From Balneolaceae bacterium (GTDB lineage Bacteria; Bacteroidota; Rhodothermia; Balneolales; Balneolaceae), in contig CP051242.1 of NCBI GenBank assembly GCA_017795005.1, positions 2,318,976 to 2,382,975 on the forward strand: a DNA stretch of 64,000 nt. The letters are read 5' to 3'. Position numbers and translations under genes: made by a program. The notes under the pieces are model-generated. The model did no database searches and was not told the DNA's origin. It worked only from the letters and a program-made list of their open reading frames with translations. The first letter of the stretch is position 1. Each line of letters starts with the position of its first letter. This document shows positions 8,635 through 17,856 of this stretch, in pieces.

Positions 8635-9654
8635 ATGGAGATATCGTCTCTTAAGGAACTTTATTCGAGGGTAAACGAACATGTAAATAAAGTGTTTGTT
8701 GTACCTCTTATCCGATATAATTTCCCCAAAACTGACTATTTGTTCCTTCTGTATGAGGAACTAATCACTGAAAGGGAATTTGAAGTTGTAAGTATAAGTG
8801 TCTTCGCTCACTCCAAATTAGTACTCAAGCCAATATTTTATAAAAATACCATCCTCCACTATCATTGGCTGGAATTTCAGGATTTAAAATCTATGTTAGC
8901 AATGCCATATAAACTTTTATGTATAGCATTGTATAAGCTTTTTGGTGGTACTATTGTCTGGACTGTTCATAATCTGAAACCACACGATAAAAAGTATCTT
9001 TCTCTTCATAAGAAAATTCATTCATGGATGGCGAATATAGCTTCTTTAATACATGTTCATTCTTCTACTTCTGTAGACTCAGTAAGTGAGTATTATGGCG
9101 TCTCAAATGAAAAGATTGTTGTTTTAAAACATCCCGATTTTCCAGTGAAATTACTTCCTAAAACCGACGCCCGAAATCGATTTCTGGAAATATATGGAAA
9201 TGGAAAAAAAGAAATGAATGAACCAGTATTTCTGATTTTTGGTGGTATTAGTGAATACAAAGGCATTCGCGAAATCATTGATTTATTAATACAAAAAAAA
9301 GAACCCTTTACGTTAATTATTGCCGGATATGTGAAAAAAGGGCAAGAATCACTTCACAACTTTATCATTCAGAAAACCATCGATGATAAAAGAGTATTAT
9401 ATATCCCTACTTTTATTCCTGAAGAGCATTATCCATTACTTTTAAATTCATCGGATATTTGCCTTTTCAATTATGATGAAATCTTATCTTCAGGTGGAGT
9501 TAAAATGGTCTTTTCTTATAAAAAAAATATCATCGCCCCAAATAAGGGAGAAATAAGAGAACTTATAAATGAAGACCAAGTTTCTTTATTTAATTCTAAG
9601 AAAGAACTGAATTCGTTGATTAATTCTTTTCTTGAAAGTGATAACGATGCCTAA
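8635..9654 (+). CDS. Glycosyltransferase (GT4-like)
   Basis: A 339-aa cytoplasmic, probably GT-B fold enzyme. Visible hallmarks are HYHWLEFQDL and TVHNLKPHDK in the N-domain and FLIFGGISEYKGIREIIDLL, LIIAGYV and ICLFNYDEILSSGGVKM in the C-domain, the last being the region that binds the sugar nucleotide in family 4. The start is 14 bases after the PorQ-like gene and the stop overlaps the flippase start by 8 bases. The donor and acceptor are unknown. Its context implies assembly of the oligosaccharide that the adjacent flippase exports. Confidence 0.85.
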   Translation: MEISSLKELYSRVNEHVNKVFVVPLIRYNFPKTDYLFLLYEELITEREFEVVSISVFAHSKLVLKPIFYKNTILHYHWLEFQDLKSMLAMPYKLLCIALYKLFGGTIVWTVHNLKPHDKKYLSLHKKIHSWMANIASLIHVHSSTSVDSVSEYYGVSNEKIVVLKHPDFPVKLLPKTDARNRFLEIYGNGKKEMNEPVFLIFGGISEYKGIREIIDLLIQKKEPFTLIIAGYVKKGQESLHNFIIQKTIDDKRVLYIPTFIPEEHYPLLLNSSDICLFNYDEILSSGGVKMVFSYKKNIIAPNKGEIRELINEDQVSLFNSKKELNSLINSFLESDNDA

Positions 9655-11050
9655 ACTAACTCAAAAGATAGCCAGCATTGCCTTCGGAGATATAGTTGGT
9701 CGAGGGATAAGCTTTATTACAACGGTCTATCTTGCAAGAGTATTGGGGGCAGAATCATATGGGATAATCGTAATTGCACTATCTTATCTTGGTTATGCTA
9801 CCTGGTTTGCCGATTTGGGATTAACTCACATAGCTGGTCGTGAAGTTGCAAAAGAACCGGAAAAAAGAATTTTCAGAGCCAGAGAAATTTTCTACCTGAA
9901 AATTGTCCTGAATTTATTTGTTTTAGGTTCGATTCAGTTAATTGTGACCAATATAGACCTTCCTGAAGATCAAAAAGAAGTCATTTTAGCCTTCAGTTAC
10001 GCCCTTATCCCTTATACTTTTATTTTGGAATGGTATTACAATGGAAGGCAGCTTTTTGGGGTTGTAGCATTATCCAAAATTTTAAATAGCACCATTTATC
10101 TAATTTTGGTTGTAATTTTTGTACAGGCAGAAAGTGAACTAATAACAATTCCACTTTACTTTATTGCCGGTTCTGCCGGATCAGCTCTTTTGTTTGTCTT
10201 GTTCTCAATTAAGGAGAAACCTTTTCAACTACCTTTTAGAGGTTTTGGAGTTTTGAAGGATTTATTTCTATCCGCCCTAACCATTGGAAGTGGCACCTTT
10301 TTTACTCAAATGATCCAACTCTTGCCCCCTATTGTAATTGGAATCTTCCTGAGCACTCAGGATGCAGGAGTATATGGAGTTGCAATAAAAGTGATTTTCA
10401 TAGCAATGCTTGTTGATAGGATTTTCGTAAACTTATTACTTCCAAATCTTTCAACTCAATGGACTATTAATAAAACCGGCGCTAAACAAAATGTTAAAAT
10501 AGTTTCCAGGATAATGATTTCTCTCGGTGGGCTTTTATCGTTATTTGTGGCAATATCATCTCCGTTTATTATTGAAATCCTCTTTGGGGCCGAATATAAG
10601 GATGGGAGTATGATCCTTAGCATTCTGTCAATACTCTTGTTTTTCACTTTTTTAAATAGTCTTTTTTCTTTTGGTCTTATAGCTATTGGAAAAGACCATC
10701 AATTTTTCAATTCTACCTTAATCGGTGGGATAGTTGGGTTGGTACTTATCTTGGCTTCAGCACTCACAGGTAATTTAGTGAACCTTACCTTTGCCATTTC
10801 ATTTTCAGAGATTGTATTCACATTTTCTGCCTTTTATTGGTTTAATAAGTACACACAACTTGAGATTCTATCCCCGGTTATTGTTTCTATGCTTATTCTT
10901 GGATTACTATACTATTTATCAATGATTATAGATCTTCACGTATTGATTGAAGCAATCATAGCCACAGCTTTATTCGTGCCTTTAATTCTTATTACCGGGG
11001 TATTGAGACTGGATCATATTCAATGGTTAAAGCAAAAATTGATTTCATGA
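9647..11050 (+). CDS. Oligosaccharide flippase (Wzx/MATE-like)
   Basis: A 467-aa polytopic membrane protein with about 12-14 hydrophobic segments. It starts with the family pattern of an amphipathic KLTQKIASIAFGDIVGRGIS followed by TTVYLARVLGAESYGIIV. I chose the ATG at 9647 (MPKLTQ) over an upstream in-frame GTG-type start because it gives a short 8-base overlap and the usual N-terminus. Wzx proteins flip undecaprenyl-linked glycans to the periplasm. The flanking glycosyltransferases support that substrate class. Confidence 0.88.
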   Translation: MPKLTQKIASIAFGDIVGRGISFITTVYLARVLGAESYGIIVIALSYLGYATWFADLGLTHIAGREVAKEPEKRIFRAREIFYLKIVLNLFVLGSIQLIVTNIDLPEDQKEVILAFSYALIPYTFILEWYYNGRQLFGVVALSKILNSTIYLILVVIFVQAESELITIPLYFIAGSAGSALLFVLFSIKEKPFQLPFRGFGVLKDLFLSALTIGSGTFFTQMIQLLPPIVIGIFLSTQDAGVYGVAIKVIFIAMLVDRIFVNLLLPNLSTQWTINKTGAKQNVKIVSRIMISLGGLLSLFVAISSPFIIEILFGAEYKDGSMILSILSILLFFTFLNSLFSFGLIAIGKDHQFFNSTLIGGIVGLVLILASALTGNLVNLTFAISFSEIVFTFSAFYWFNKYTQLEILSPVIVSMLILGLLYYLSMIIDLHVLIEAIIATALFVPLILITGVLRLDHIQWLKQKLIS

Positions 11051-12591
11051 AAAATCTTTGCATTGGAATCATCAAATTAACACCTGGCTGGAAATCAATA
11101 TTAGACCAGATTGGTGTATGGTATAAAGAAGTAGATGACTACACTGAACTACTACAGAATTTTAGTGTATTAATCATTAACAATACTGTTTCTGAAGAAT
11201 CAGAAGAATTACTTCACCGGTTCAGTGATAGTGGTGGCTCTATACTTGAAACACCTGATGGAGATACTTTTTCTCATGCTCGTTTCACTGTCAAAAAAAA
11301 GGTTAAAACTGTTGTAAATGATTATTCAATTCCATTTTTGGATCATATTCCATTTTTAGACATTTATGAAGAGGTACACTTATACAATGGACAGGATAAT
11401 TTCTCCGGTTTGGTTGATTTTGAACGAGTCCAAAAAGGTATAGTATGCAATCTTGGATTAAATCCGGACACCTTAATTGCAAATAATAGCTATATCAGGA
11501 AACGGTTTTATTACAAAGATGGGAAACATCCTGACGAGCTCGTAAGTAAAGTTTCAAAAGCCCCGCTGGTTGACCTGATACATGCTTTGTTGAAAGAATT
11601 ACATTTTCAACAAGGACTACCCTTTATCAATAAATGGATTTCACCAAAAGAAAAACCCGTCTTTAGTTTTCGTGTAGACAGTGACTATGGAGACCAGAAT
11701 TCAATAAAAGCCCTGTATTCTATAGCTAAAGAATTTAACATTCCGATGACATGGTTTCTTCATGTGGAAGCTCATGAAGAATGGCTTAATTTATTCCATC
11801 AGTTTGAAGGTCAGGAAATTGCCTTGCATGGATATGAACATGGTACATCAAATTCCTACGAGCATGTATTCAATAACATTGAACTTGGGCTTCAAAAATT
11901 AAAAGATGCTGGATTTGACCCAATCGGGTTTTGTGTTCCTTATGGAATTTGGAATAATACTTTGGCTGAAGTCCTCCAGAAATTTCAGTTTGAATACAGC
12001 TCTGAATTTACAGTTGCATATAATGGATTTCCTTTCTTCCCTATTCATAATGGAGCCCAATTATCTACAATTCAGATTCCAATACATCCAATTTGTACGG
12101 GTAGTTTAAATCGAAAAAAAGCTTCCACAGATGAAATGAAAGAATACTTTATGAATCTTTTGGAAGAATATAGTGCCAGATTCAAAAATACTATTTTCTA
12201 CCACCATCCTCTTCAACCAGGAACTGAGCTGTGGAAAGATATTTTTAATAAAGTAAATGAGTCTGGACTTACTAAATTAACCTTTTCAGAATATGCTTCT
12301 TTCTGGAATAAAAGGGGTAATACTAAATATGAAGCCAGGATTAGCGCGGAATCAAATGAACTTGTAATTACTGGTACTGAGCCAGAAGTTTTGCTTCAGG
12401 TATCAAGTGCTCACTCAGAATTTGAACTACTAAAACCTTCCCCTGATGAAAATCTATCAGCCTCTGAAAATTTTAGTTATCATGATTCAGGAGAAAAATT
12501 AACCAACGAGGATATTCAGTCCCTTAAATCAAAAAAGCTTCAACTTCTTAAAACCTCTATGTTAGATTGGAGAAACAGAAAAAGACTATGA
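11047..12591 (+). CDS. Polysaccharide deacetylase-family protein
   Basis: A 514-aa protein starting at the ATG that overlaps the flippase stop as ATGA. The first about 200 residues look like a Rossmann-type or amidotransferase-like domain of unknown role. A NodB-type domain follows (about 205-400), with FRVDSDYGD in place of the usual TFDDG, the metal-binding pair in ALHGYEHG, and FCVPYGIW. The Asp and two His ligands are present, so activity is plausible, but the RVDSD variant leaves the substrate open. There is no signal peptide, so it probably acts on cytoplasmic or lipid-linked glycan. About 110 trailing residues are unassigned. Confidence 0.8.
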   Translation: MKNLCIGIIKLTPGWKSILDQIGVWYKEVDDYTELLQNFSVLIINNTVSEESEELLHRFSDSGGSILETPDGDTFSHARFTVKKKVKTVVNDYSIPFLDHIPFLDIYEEVHLYNGQDNFSGLVDFERVQKGIVCNLGLNPDTLIANNSYIRKRFYYKDGKHPDELVSKVSKAPLVDLIHALLKELHFQQGLPFINKWISPKEKPVFSFRVDSDYGDQNSIKALYSIAKEFNIPMTWFLHVEAHEEWLNLFHQFEGQEIALHGYEHGTSNSYEHVFNNIELGLQKLKDAGFDPIGFCVPYGIWNNTLAEVLQKFQFEYSSEFTVAYNGFPFFPIHNGAQLSTIQIPIHPICTGSLNRKKASTDEMKEYFMNLLEEYSARFKNTIFYHHPLQPGTELWKDIFNKVNESGLTKLTFSEYASFWNKRGNTKYEARISAESNELVITGTEPEVLLQVSSAHSEFELLKPSPDENLSASENFSYHDSGEKLTNEDIQSLKSKKLQLLKTSMLDWRNRKRL

Positions 12592-13607
12592 AAGTAGGAT
12601 TTATAGCCCCTTTGGGAATTGCTTTGGTTAATGGAGGAGTTCGAACTCAGGCACTGCAAACAGCAGCTTCATTAAAGAATCTTGGATTGGATATTGAATT
12701 TATTTCTCCCTGGACTAAAAAAGTTGATGTAGATTTGATGCATATTTTTGTAGCCGGACCTGATACATTCGGAGTGATATCACGTTGCTCGGAACTAGGA
12801 ATAAAAACCGCGCTCTCCCCTGTTTTCTTTTCAAACCGATCTTCTGCTACTATTGCCTCAAGTCTTAAAGCAGAAAAGGTATTTGGCAAAGTAGGATCAG
12901 GAATTCGTTCGGATTTTGGGATAAAAGCACAGGTTTGTAAAATAGCGGATATTATTCTTCCTAATACTTCTGCTGAGGCAGAACTCATAGAAAAAGGGTT
13001 TGGGATTGATCCTTCAAAAATTCAAACCATTCCAAATGGTGTTGAATCCCGCTTTATGAATTCAACTTCCGATTTATTTATCGAAAAGTATGGGCTAAAA
13101 GATTTTGTACTTTTTGTAGGTCAGGCCGGAGCGCCTCGAAAAAATGTGATTAGGCTATTGGAAGCTGCTTCGAAAATTAATGCGCCTATTATTTTGATTG
13201 GAACTCTTTATGATGATAAATATGGCAATAAGTGTAAACAGTTAGCTCAACAAGCCGGAAATGTAACTTTTATTGAAACCCTCGAACATGATTCTGAATT
13301 ACTTGCATCTGCGTATTCAGCCTGCCACACATTTGTACTTCCTTCTCAATACGAAACCCCTGGTATAGCAGCAATGGAGGCGGCTTTAGCAGGCGCTAAT
13401 ATTGCAATAACTGATAAAGGTGGCACGAAAGATTATTTCAAAGAATGGGCTGAGTATTTGAATCCGGAGTCAACATCATCGATTTCAACTGCAGTTAATA
13501 ACTGCCTCAAAAAAGAAAAGGATCCAACACTTAAAGAGCATATTCTGCATAATTATTCTTGGAATAAGGTTGGGGAAAAAACCTTAGAAGCTTATCAGAA
13601 ACTTTAG
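12588..13607 (+). CDS. Glycosyltransferase family 4 protein
   Basis: A 339-aa GT-B enzyme. The N-terminal IAPLGIALVNGGVRTQ loop and C-terminal VLFVGQAGAPRKNVIRLLEA, SQYETPGIAAMEAALAGANI and TDKGGTKDYF are the family 4 donor-site pattern (E-x7-E: EtpgiaamE). The start is the ATG overlapping the deacetylase stop as ATGA. It is the last gene of the 4145-13607 operon, and its TAG abuts the convergent pssA stop with no space for a terminator between them. Confidence 0.88.
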   Translation: MKVGFIAPLGIALVNGGVRTQALQTAASLKNLGLDIEFISPWTKKVDVDLMHIFVAGPDTFGVISRCSELGIKTALSPVFFSNRSSATIASSLKAEKVFGKVGSGIRSDFGIKAQVCKIADIILPNTSAEAELIEKGFGIDPSKIQTIPNGVESRFMNSTSDLFIEKYGLKDFVLFVGQAGAPRKNVIRLLEAASKINAPIILIGTLYDDKYGNKCKQLAQQAGNVTFIETLEHDSELLASAYSACHTFVLPSQYETPGIAAMEAALAGANIAITDKGGTKDYFKEWAEYLNPESTSSISTAVNNCLKKEKDPTLKEHILHNYSWNKVGEKTLEAYQKL

Positions 13608-14435
13608 TCAGCTATAATCCTGAAAGGGTTCTCCTTCTCCGGTATAATCAGAGCTAAAAAATTTAATTCCAGCTGTAATAACAGCTCTCAAAATATAAAT
13701 CAGTATAACGGCCATTAATCCGTATTCCTGGAATGTAACAATCAAAATCAGGTAAATAAAAAAGAGTAAGAAAGACCATTTTTTATTTTTGATTGAGTCT
13801 TTATCAAACCGGGGAATCTTTTCAAATTGAATAGTACTCACCATCAGAAAAGAAACAATGACTACTAACGGGATAAGAACGGTATTTACTCCATTTTTAA
13901 AGAAATCGAACAAGTAAAGATCGTCTCTGAATGTAAGAAAGAAAGCTACAAGGATAATAGCTACTGATGGTATTGGAAGACCTGTAAAGTAGCCGGCTGT
14001 AGGCTGTAACCGTGCGTTTACATTAAATCTGGCGAGTCGAACTGCACCACAAAGCGGGGGTACTGCACTAACAAGAACTCCAAGTAAGTCGTATTCCTGT
14101 AGAGAAAAATTGTAGATCAAAAAACCGGGTGCTACTCCAAACGAGACCATATCACTAAGGGAATCCAGCTCAATACCAAAATCGCTGTCTGCATTTGCAA
14201 GACGAGCCATAAGGCCGTCAAATACATCAAACATACCTGCAGCCATTATTAACCAAGCTCCACGAAATAAATCTCCTTCCGAAATAGAAATAATTGCCAG
14301 AAATCCGGAAAACAGGTTCATCAATGTAAAAAAGCTCGGGACAGCAATACGTTTGTTAACAGGAGGCTTACTATCTCGGATTCTTTCCCTTCGCTCTTTA
14401 AAGCTGTTATATTTTTTTTGAATCGGATATTTCAT
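13608..14435 (-). CDS. pssA: CDP-diacylglycerol-serine O-phosphatidyltransferase
   Basis: Makes phosphatidylserine from CDP-diacylglycerol and serine at the inner membrane. A 275-aa protein with about eight membrane segments and a perfect CDP-alcohol phosphotransferase signature, DG-x2-AR-x8-G-x3-D-x3-D at residues 73-95. It starts one base after the psd stop, so the two sequential phosphatidylethanolamine enzymes are co-transcribed with rseP and dxr upstream. Confidence 0.95.
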   Translation of the reverse strand: MKYPIQKKYNSFKERRERIRDSKPPVNKRIAVPSFFTLMNLFSGFLAIISISEGDLFRGAWLIMAAGMFDVFDGLMARLANADSDFGIELDSLSDMVSFGVAPGFLIYNFSLQEYDLLGVLVSAVPPLCGAVRLARFNVNARLQPTAGYFTGLPIPSVAIILVAFFLTFRDDLYLFDFFKNGVNTVLIPLVVIVSFLMVSTIQFEKIPRFDKDSIKNKKWSFLLFFIYLILIVTFQEYGLMAVILIYILRAVITAGIKFFSSDYTGEGEPFQDYS

Positions 14436-14436
14436 C

Positions 14437-15087
14437 TTAGTTGATTTGCCCCAGAATTGATTGTCCAGCCCAGGTTCGGTCTCCTACTTTAACCTGAATA
14501 TCAACATTTGCAGGAACAATTATATCCATTCGGCTTCCAAACTTCATCATCCCGAAACGTTCTCCGGCAATTAAATCATCACCTTCTTTAATATGATAGA
14601 CAATCCTTCTGGCTAAGAACCCAGTAATTTGTTTAAAGAAAAGTTTAGTGCCAGACTGGTGTAGAACTCCAAAATCCGCTCTTTCATTTTCAATAGAAGC
14701 ATTTTCATCCCAGGCCATTAAATATTTACCAGGATGATATTTCAGATATTCCAGCTTCCCTGAAATCGGATTTCGGTTTACATGAACATCTAGAGGAGAA
14801 AGAAATATGCTTACCTGAGTAGCTTTAGCCTTAAGATATACATCCTCTTCTATCTCTTTGATAAGAACTACTTTTCCATCTGCCGGTGAAATAATCAGGT
14901 TGTCCCCGCTTGGTGTATCACGATCAGGATCTCTGAAGAAATAAATTACAATCCCCCATATCACTCCAAACACAAGATAGATTACATAAGAAAACCAATG
15001 ATCTAAATATGTATAGGTTAAATAAAAAATGATCCCTGTTACAATAGTAACCAGAATCATTGTGGGATAACCGTCTTTTGCAAACAT
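14437..15087 (-). CDS. psd: Phosphatidylserine decarboxylase (short type)
   Basis: Converts phosphatidylserine to phosphatidylethanolamine. A 216-aa proenzyme of the short archaetidylserine-like class: two N-terminal membrane helices (about 9-50), the SPADGKV motif (67-73), LDVHVNR (99-105) and the self-cleavage site KFGSR with Gly184-Ser185, whose serine becomes the pyruvoyl group. Tight spacing with pssA (one base) and rseP (one base) indicates a single transcript. Confidence 0.95.
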   Translation of the reverse strand: MFAKDGYPTMILVTIVTGIIFYLTYTYLDHWFSYVIYLVFGVIWGIVIYFFRDPDRDTPSGDNLIISPADGKVVLIKEIEEDVYLKAKATQVSIFLSPLDVHVNRNPISGKLEYLKYHPGKYLMAWDENASIENERADFGVLHQSGTKLFFKQITGFLARRIVYHIKEGDDLIAGERFGMMKFGSRMDIIVPANVDIQVKVGDRTWAGQSILGQIN

Positions 15088-15088
15088 A

Positions 15089-16423
15089 TTAAAAGTACTT
15101 CAGCACATCATTAAAGATTACGAACACCATCAAAGTAAGCAATACAATAAAGCCAATATTTTGTGCTACTATTTTCACTTTTTCGGAAGGTTCTTTACGA
15201 ACAATACCTTCATAAATGAGGAATACCAGATGCCCTCCATCTAATGCGGGAATTGGTAGTATATTCATAATAGCAAGAGTAATACTTAGTAACGCCGTTA
15301 TTTGCCAAAAACCTTCCCATCCAGATTGATCTGTTGCCTGACGAGTTATGCTTGCAATTGCTATTGGTCCGCCCAAATTCTGACGTACGGAAATATCTCC
15401 CGAAATCATTCTGGAAAAACCACCAATTATCCCAGTAGTTTGTTCCCAGGTTTGATCCCAACCTTCCCCAATGGATCTAATAAAACCTAGTTCTACATGT
15501 TCTCCTCCCGCCATTTCAAGATTTGGTCTACCCACTCCAATCTGATTTGAATCTATATCAGGTGCAATTGAAGCAGTAAAGGTTGAATCGCCCCTTTTAA
15601 TAGTAAAATCCATTTTTCTTCCTTCTGCTGTAGTAACTATGGAAGTCAACTGCATCCAATATTTAATTTCAATGCTGTCAATTTGTATAATCTGATCACC
15701 TGGTTTCAATCCTGCATCATCAGCTGGACTTCCTAGTGAAACACTGGAAATTATACTTGGTAATGCATAGGCAGGACTTATAAAATCCCGTGTTTGCAAA
15801 CTATCTAAAAAACTGGGTGGAACATTTATATCAATTTGCTGACCACCTCTTCTTATCTGGTATGAAAGATTACTTGCTGTTATTTCAGATGGTGCAATTA
15901 AGTCCTCAAAAGCAGAAACTGTTTCCCCATTTACTCCAACAATTTTGTCATCCGTTTGAAAACCAAGCTCCTGAAGTAAACTTCCTTCTGGAATGTATAA
16001 TCCTTCAACATTTTCAAGAGGCAGTGTTAGTTTTCCATTAAACCATGTCATCCCAGTAAAAATGAAGAATGCCAATATCATGTTGAAGATTACCCCAGCG
16101 GTGATCACAATCATACGTTGCCAAACCGGCTTGCTTCGGTATTCCCATGGTTCAGGCTCTTTCTCCAGAAATTCAGTATCCATACTCTCGTCTACCATTC
16201 CGGAAATTTTTACATAGCCCCCCAAAGGAGTGGCCCCGATACAATAATCGGTATCCCCTTTTTGAAAACCCCAGATTCTAGGAGGAAATCCAACCGAGAA
16301 GCGTTCTACACGCATCCCAAATAACTTTGCTGCAAGAAAATGTCCAAGTTCATGGATAAACACCAATATCATTAGTGCACCCATGAATATTCCAATTGTC
16401 TTTAAAATATCTACTATTTCCAT
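15089..16423 (-). CDS. rseP: RIP metalloprotease RseP (site-2 protease)
   Basis: An intramembrane zinc protease that cuts anti-sigma factors and signal-peptide remnants. A 444-aa protein with HELGH at residues 24-28 in the first membrane segment, two PDZ-like regions (about 130-210 and 210-290, the second with GSPADDAGLKPGDQI) and the C-terminal ALDGGHL motif, whose Asp is the third zinc ligand. Gene order dxr-rseP is common in bacteria. Confidence 0.95.
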   Translation of the reverse strand: MEIVDILKTIGIFMGALMILVFIHELGHFLAAKLFGMRVERFSVGFPPRIWGFQKGDTDYCIGATPLGGYVKISGMVDESMDTEFLEKEPEPWEYRSKPVWQRMIVITAGVIFNMILAFFIFTGMTWFNGKLTLPLENVEGLYIPEGSLLQELGFQTDDKIVGVNGETVSAFEDLIAPSEITASNLSYQIRRGGQQIDINVPPSFLDSLQTRDFISPAYALPSIISSVSLGSPADDAGLKPGDQIIQIDSIEIKYWMQLTSIVTTAEGRKMDFTIKRGDSTFTASIAPDIDSNQIGVGRPNLEMAGGEHVELGFIRSIGEGWDQTWEQTTGIIGGFSRMISGDISVRQNLGGPIAIASITRQATDQSGWEGFWQITALLSITLAIMNILPIPALDGGHLVFLIYEGIVRKEPSEKVKIVAQNIGFIVLLTLMVFVIFNDVLKYF

Positions 16424-16424
16424 A

Positions 16425-17573
16425 CTACTTTACTGCCGAGGCATATGCTCTCGTTTCTTTATCAATTTGTTTCAATAAATCTACGCTGACTTCTCCGCGA
16501 GATGTAATGTTATTTAAACTTTTATCTACAATTTTAGGGATGTCAATATAACTAATTTCTTCATCCAAAAAGCGTTGTACTGCTACTTCATTTGCAGCAT
16601 TTAACACTGCAGGAGCAACCCCGCCTGATTCGATAGAATCCATTGCAAGTTTCACACAAGGGAATCGCTCATAATCAACGGGTTCGAATGTGAGTTCGTG
16701 TGTTTCAGACCAATCCATTCGTGGAGTTTCAAGTGGTAAACGATCCGGATAGGTTAATGCATAAATGATAGGAACTTTCATGTCCGGAGGCCCCAATTGC
16801 GCCTTACTTGATCCATCAGTAAAAGTAACGATAGAATGAATAATACTCTGAGGATGAATAACCGGTTCAATTTTAGAAACAGGTAAATCAAACAACCAAT
16901 GCGCTTCAATTATCTCTAAGCCTTTATTCATCATTGTGGAAGAATCGATGGTGATTTTTGCCCCCATATCCCAATTCGGATGATTTAAAGCCTGAGCTTT
17001 GGTAACGTTCTTCATTTGTTCGTATGAATACGTTCTAAATGGTCCTCCACTCGCTGTAATAACAATCTTTTCGATTGATTCTCTGGGCTCACCTACTAAA
17101 CACTGAAGCATTGCACTATGTTCTGAATCAATTGGAATGAGCTCGGAAGTAGATTCATGTAAAGCGTTAAATATTATTTCTCCGCCCACTACTAATGACT
17201 CCTTATTAGCTAGAGCAATTTTCTTTCCTTGTTTGATGGCTTCCAGAGTAGGTAAAAAACCCGCAAAGCCAACAAGAGAATTTAGTACAGTATCAACATT
17301 CGGATTTGAAACTATTGTAGTTAGCTCCTCAAATCCTGAAAGGAGTTCAGTATTTGCGTTAACTCCTTCTTTAAGGTTTTTAAAAAGAATATCCTTACAA
17401 ATGAGTCCAAACTGAGGGTTAAATTCATTGATCTGTCCAATTAATAAATCAACATTTGTGTTTGCAGTTAAAGCAACAATCTCAAATTTATCAGGGTGTT
17501 GACGTACGATTTCTAATGCCTGAGTTCCTATCGACCCCGTTGATCCAAGAATAGCCAGTCTCTGTTTCGTCAA
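16425..17573 (-). CDS. dxr: 1-deoxy-D-xylulose-5-phosphate reductoisomerase
   Basis: Second enzyme of the MEP isoprenoid pathway; rearranges and reduces DXP to MEP with NADPH. A 382-aa protein with the N-terminal Rossmann motif GSTGSIG (10-16), ALANKESLVVGG, the metal/substrate motif IDSEHSAM, and ITASGGPFR and NHPNWDMGAKITIDSSTMMNK in the catalytic domain. It is the first gene of the dxr-rseP-psd-pssA transcript and is preceded by a 422-base gap. Confidence 0.97.
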   Translation of the reverse strand: MTKQRLAILGSTGSIGTQALEIVRQHPDKFEIVALTANTNVDLLIGQINEFNPQFGLICKDILFKNLKEGVNANTELLSGFEELTTIVSNPNVDTVLNSLVGFAGFLPTLEAIKQGKKIALANKESLVVGGEIIFNALHESTSELIPIDSEHSAMLQCLVGEPRESIEKIVITASGGPFRTYSYEQMKNVTKAQALNHPNWDMGAKITIDSSTMMNKGLEIIEAHWLFDLPVSKIEPVIHPQSIIHSIVTFTDGSSKAQLGPPDMKVPIIYALTYPDRLPLETPRMDWSETHELTFEPVDYERFPCVKLAMDSIESGGVAPAVLNAANEVAVQRFLDEEISYIDIPKIVDKSLNNITSRGEVSVDLLKQIDKETRAYASAVK

Positions 17574-17772
17574 AATCTCTTTTTTATTGGAAGCTTAAGT
17601 TAGAGTTTCTTGGTACTTAATTCATTCTTTTCTTAAATAATTTCATAGCTGAGTTCTTTCTTAATTTTAAAACTTAAAGGAAAGCTTCCTGCTCAACCTG
17701 TTTTTAGATGAAAACACTCTTTTAAAGAAAAATCATCGTTTATTATTCAGAAAAAAGGTTTTTAAAATTTAA

Positions 17773-17804
17773 TGTGGATAACTAAGTGGAAAAGTTGTGG
17801 GAAA
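17773..17804. promoter_or_regulatory. Three DnaA-box-like sites at helical spacing
   Basis: TGTGGATAA (17773-17781) is a perfect complement of the DnaA box TTATCCACA. AGTGGAAAA (17785-17793) and TGTGGGAAA (17796-17804) match 7 of 9 positions in the same orientation, 12 and 11 bases apart. About 180 bases of very AT-rich DNA precede them. They lie in the 422-base gap between dxr and the HDAC-like gene. A DnaA-regulated site or a minor origin-like element is possible, and one perfect box alone is weak evidence. Confidence 0.35.
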
Positions 17805-17820
17805 GTAATGGTTTTTTATG

Positions 17821-17850
17821 TTGACTAAGCTTCACTTTTTGTGCTAATTA
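17821..17850 (+). promoter_or_regulatory. Promoter of the candidate small RNA
   Basis: TTGACT (17821-17826) and TAATTA (17845-17850) are 18 bases apart on the plus strand. A perfect 7-bp inverted repeat TTCACTT (17831-17837) / AAGTGAA (17852-17858) brackets the -10 element and may be an operator. No plus-strand gene lies downstream. Confidence 0.5.
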
Positions 17851-17856
17851 TAAGTG

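Noticed and set aside
12647-12988. 113-aa minus-strand ORF
   Set aside because: A shadow of the GT4 gene; no conserved motif.
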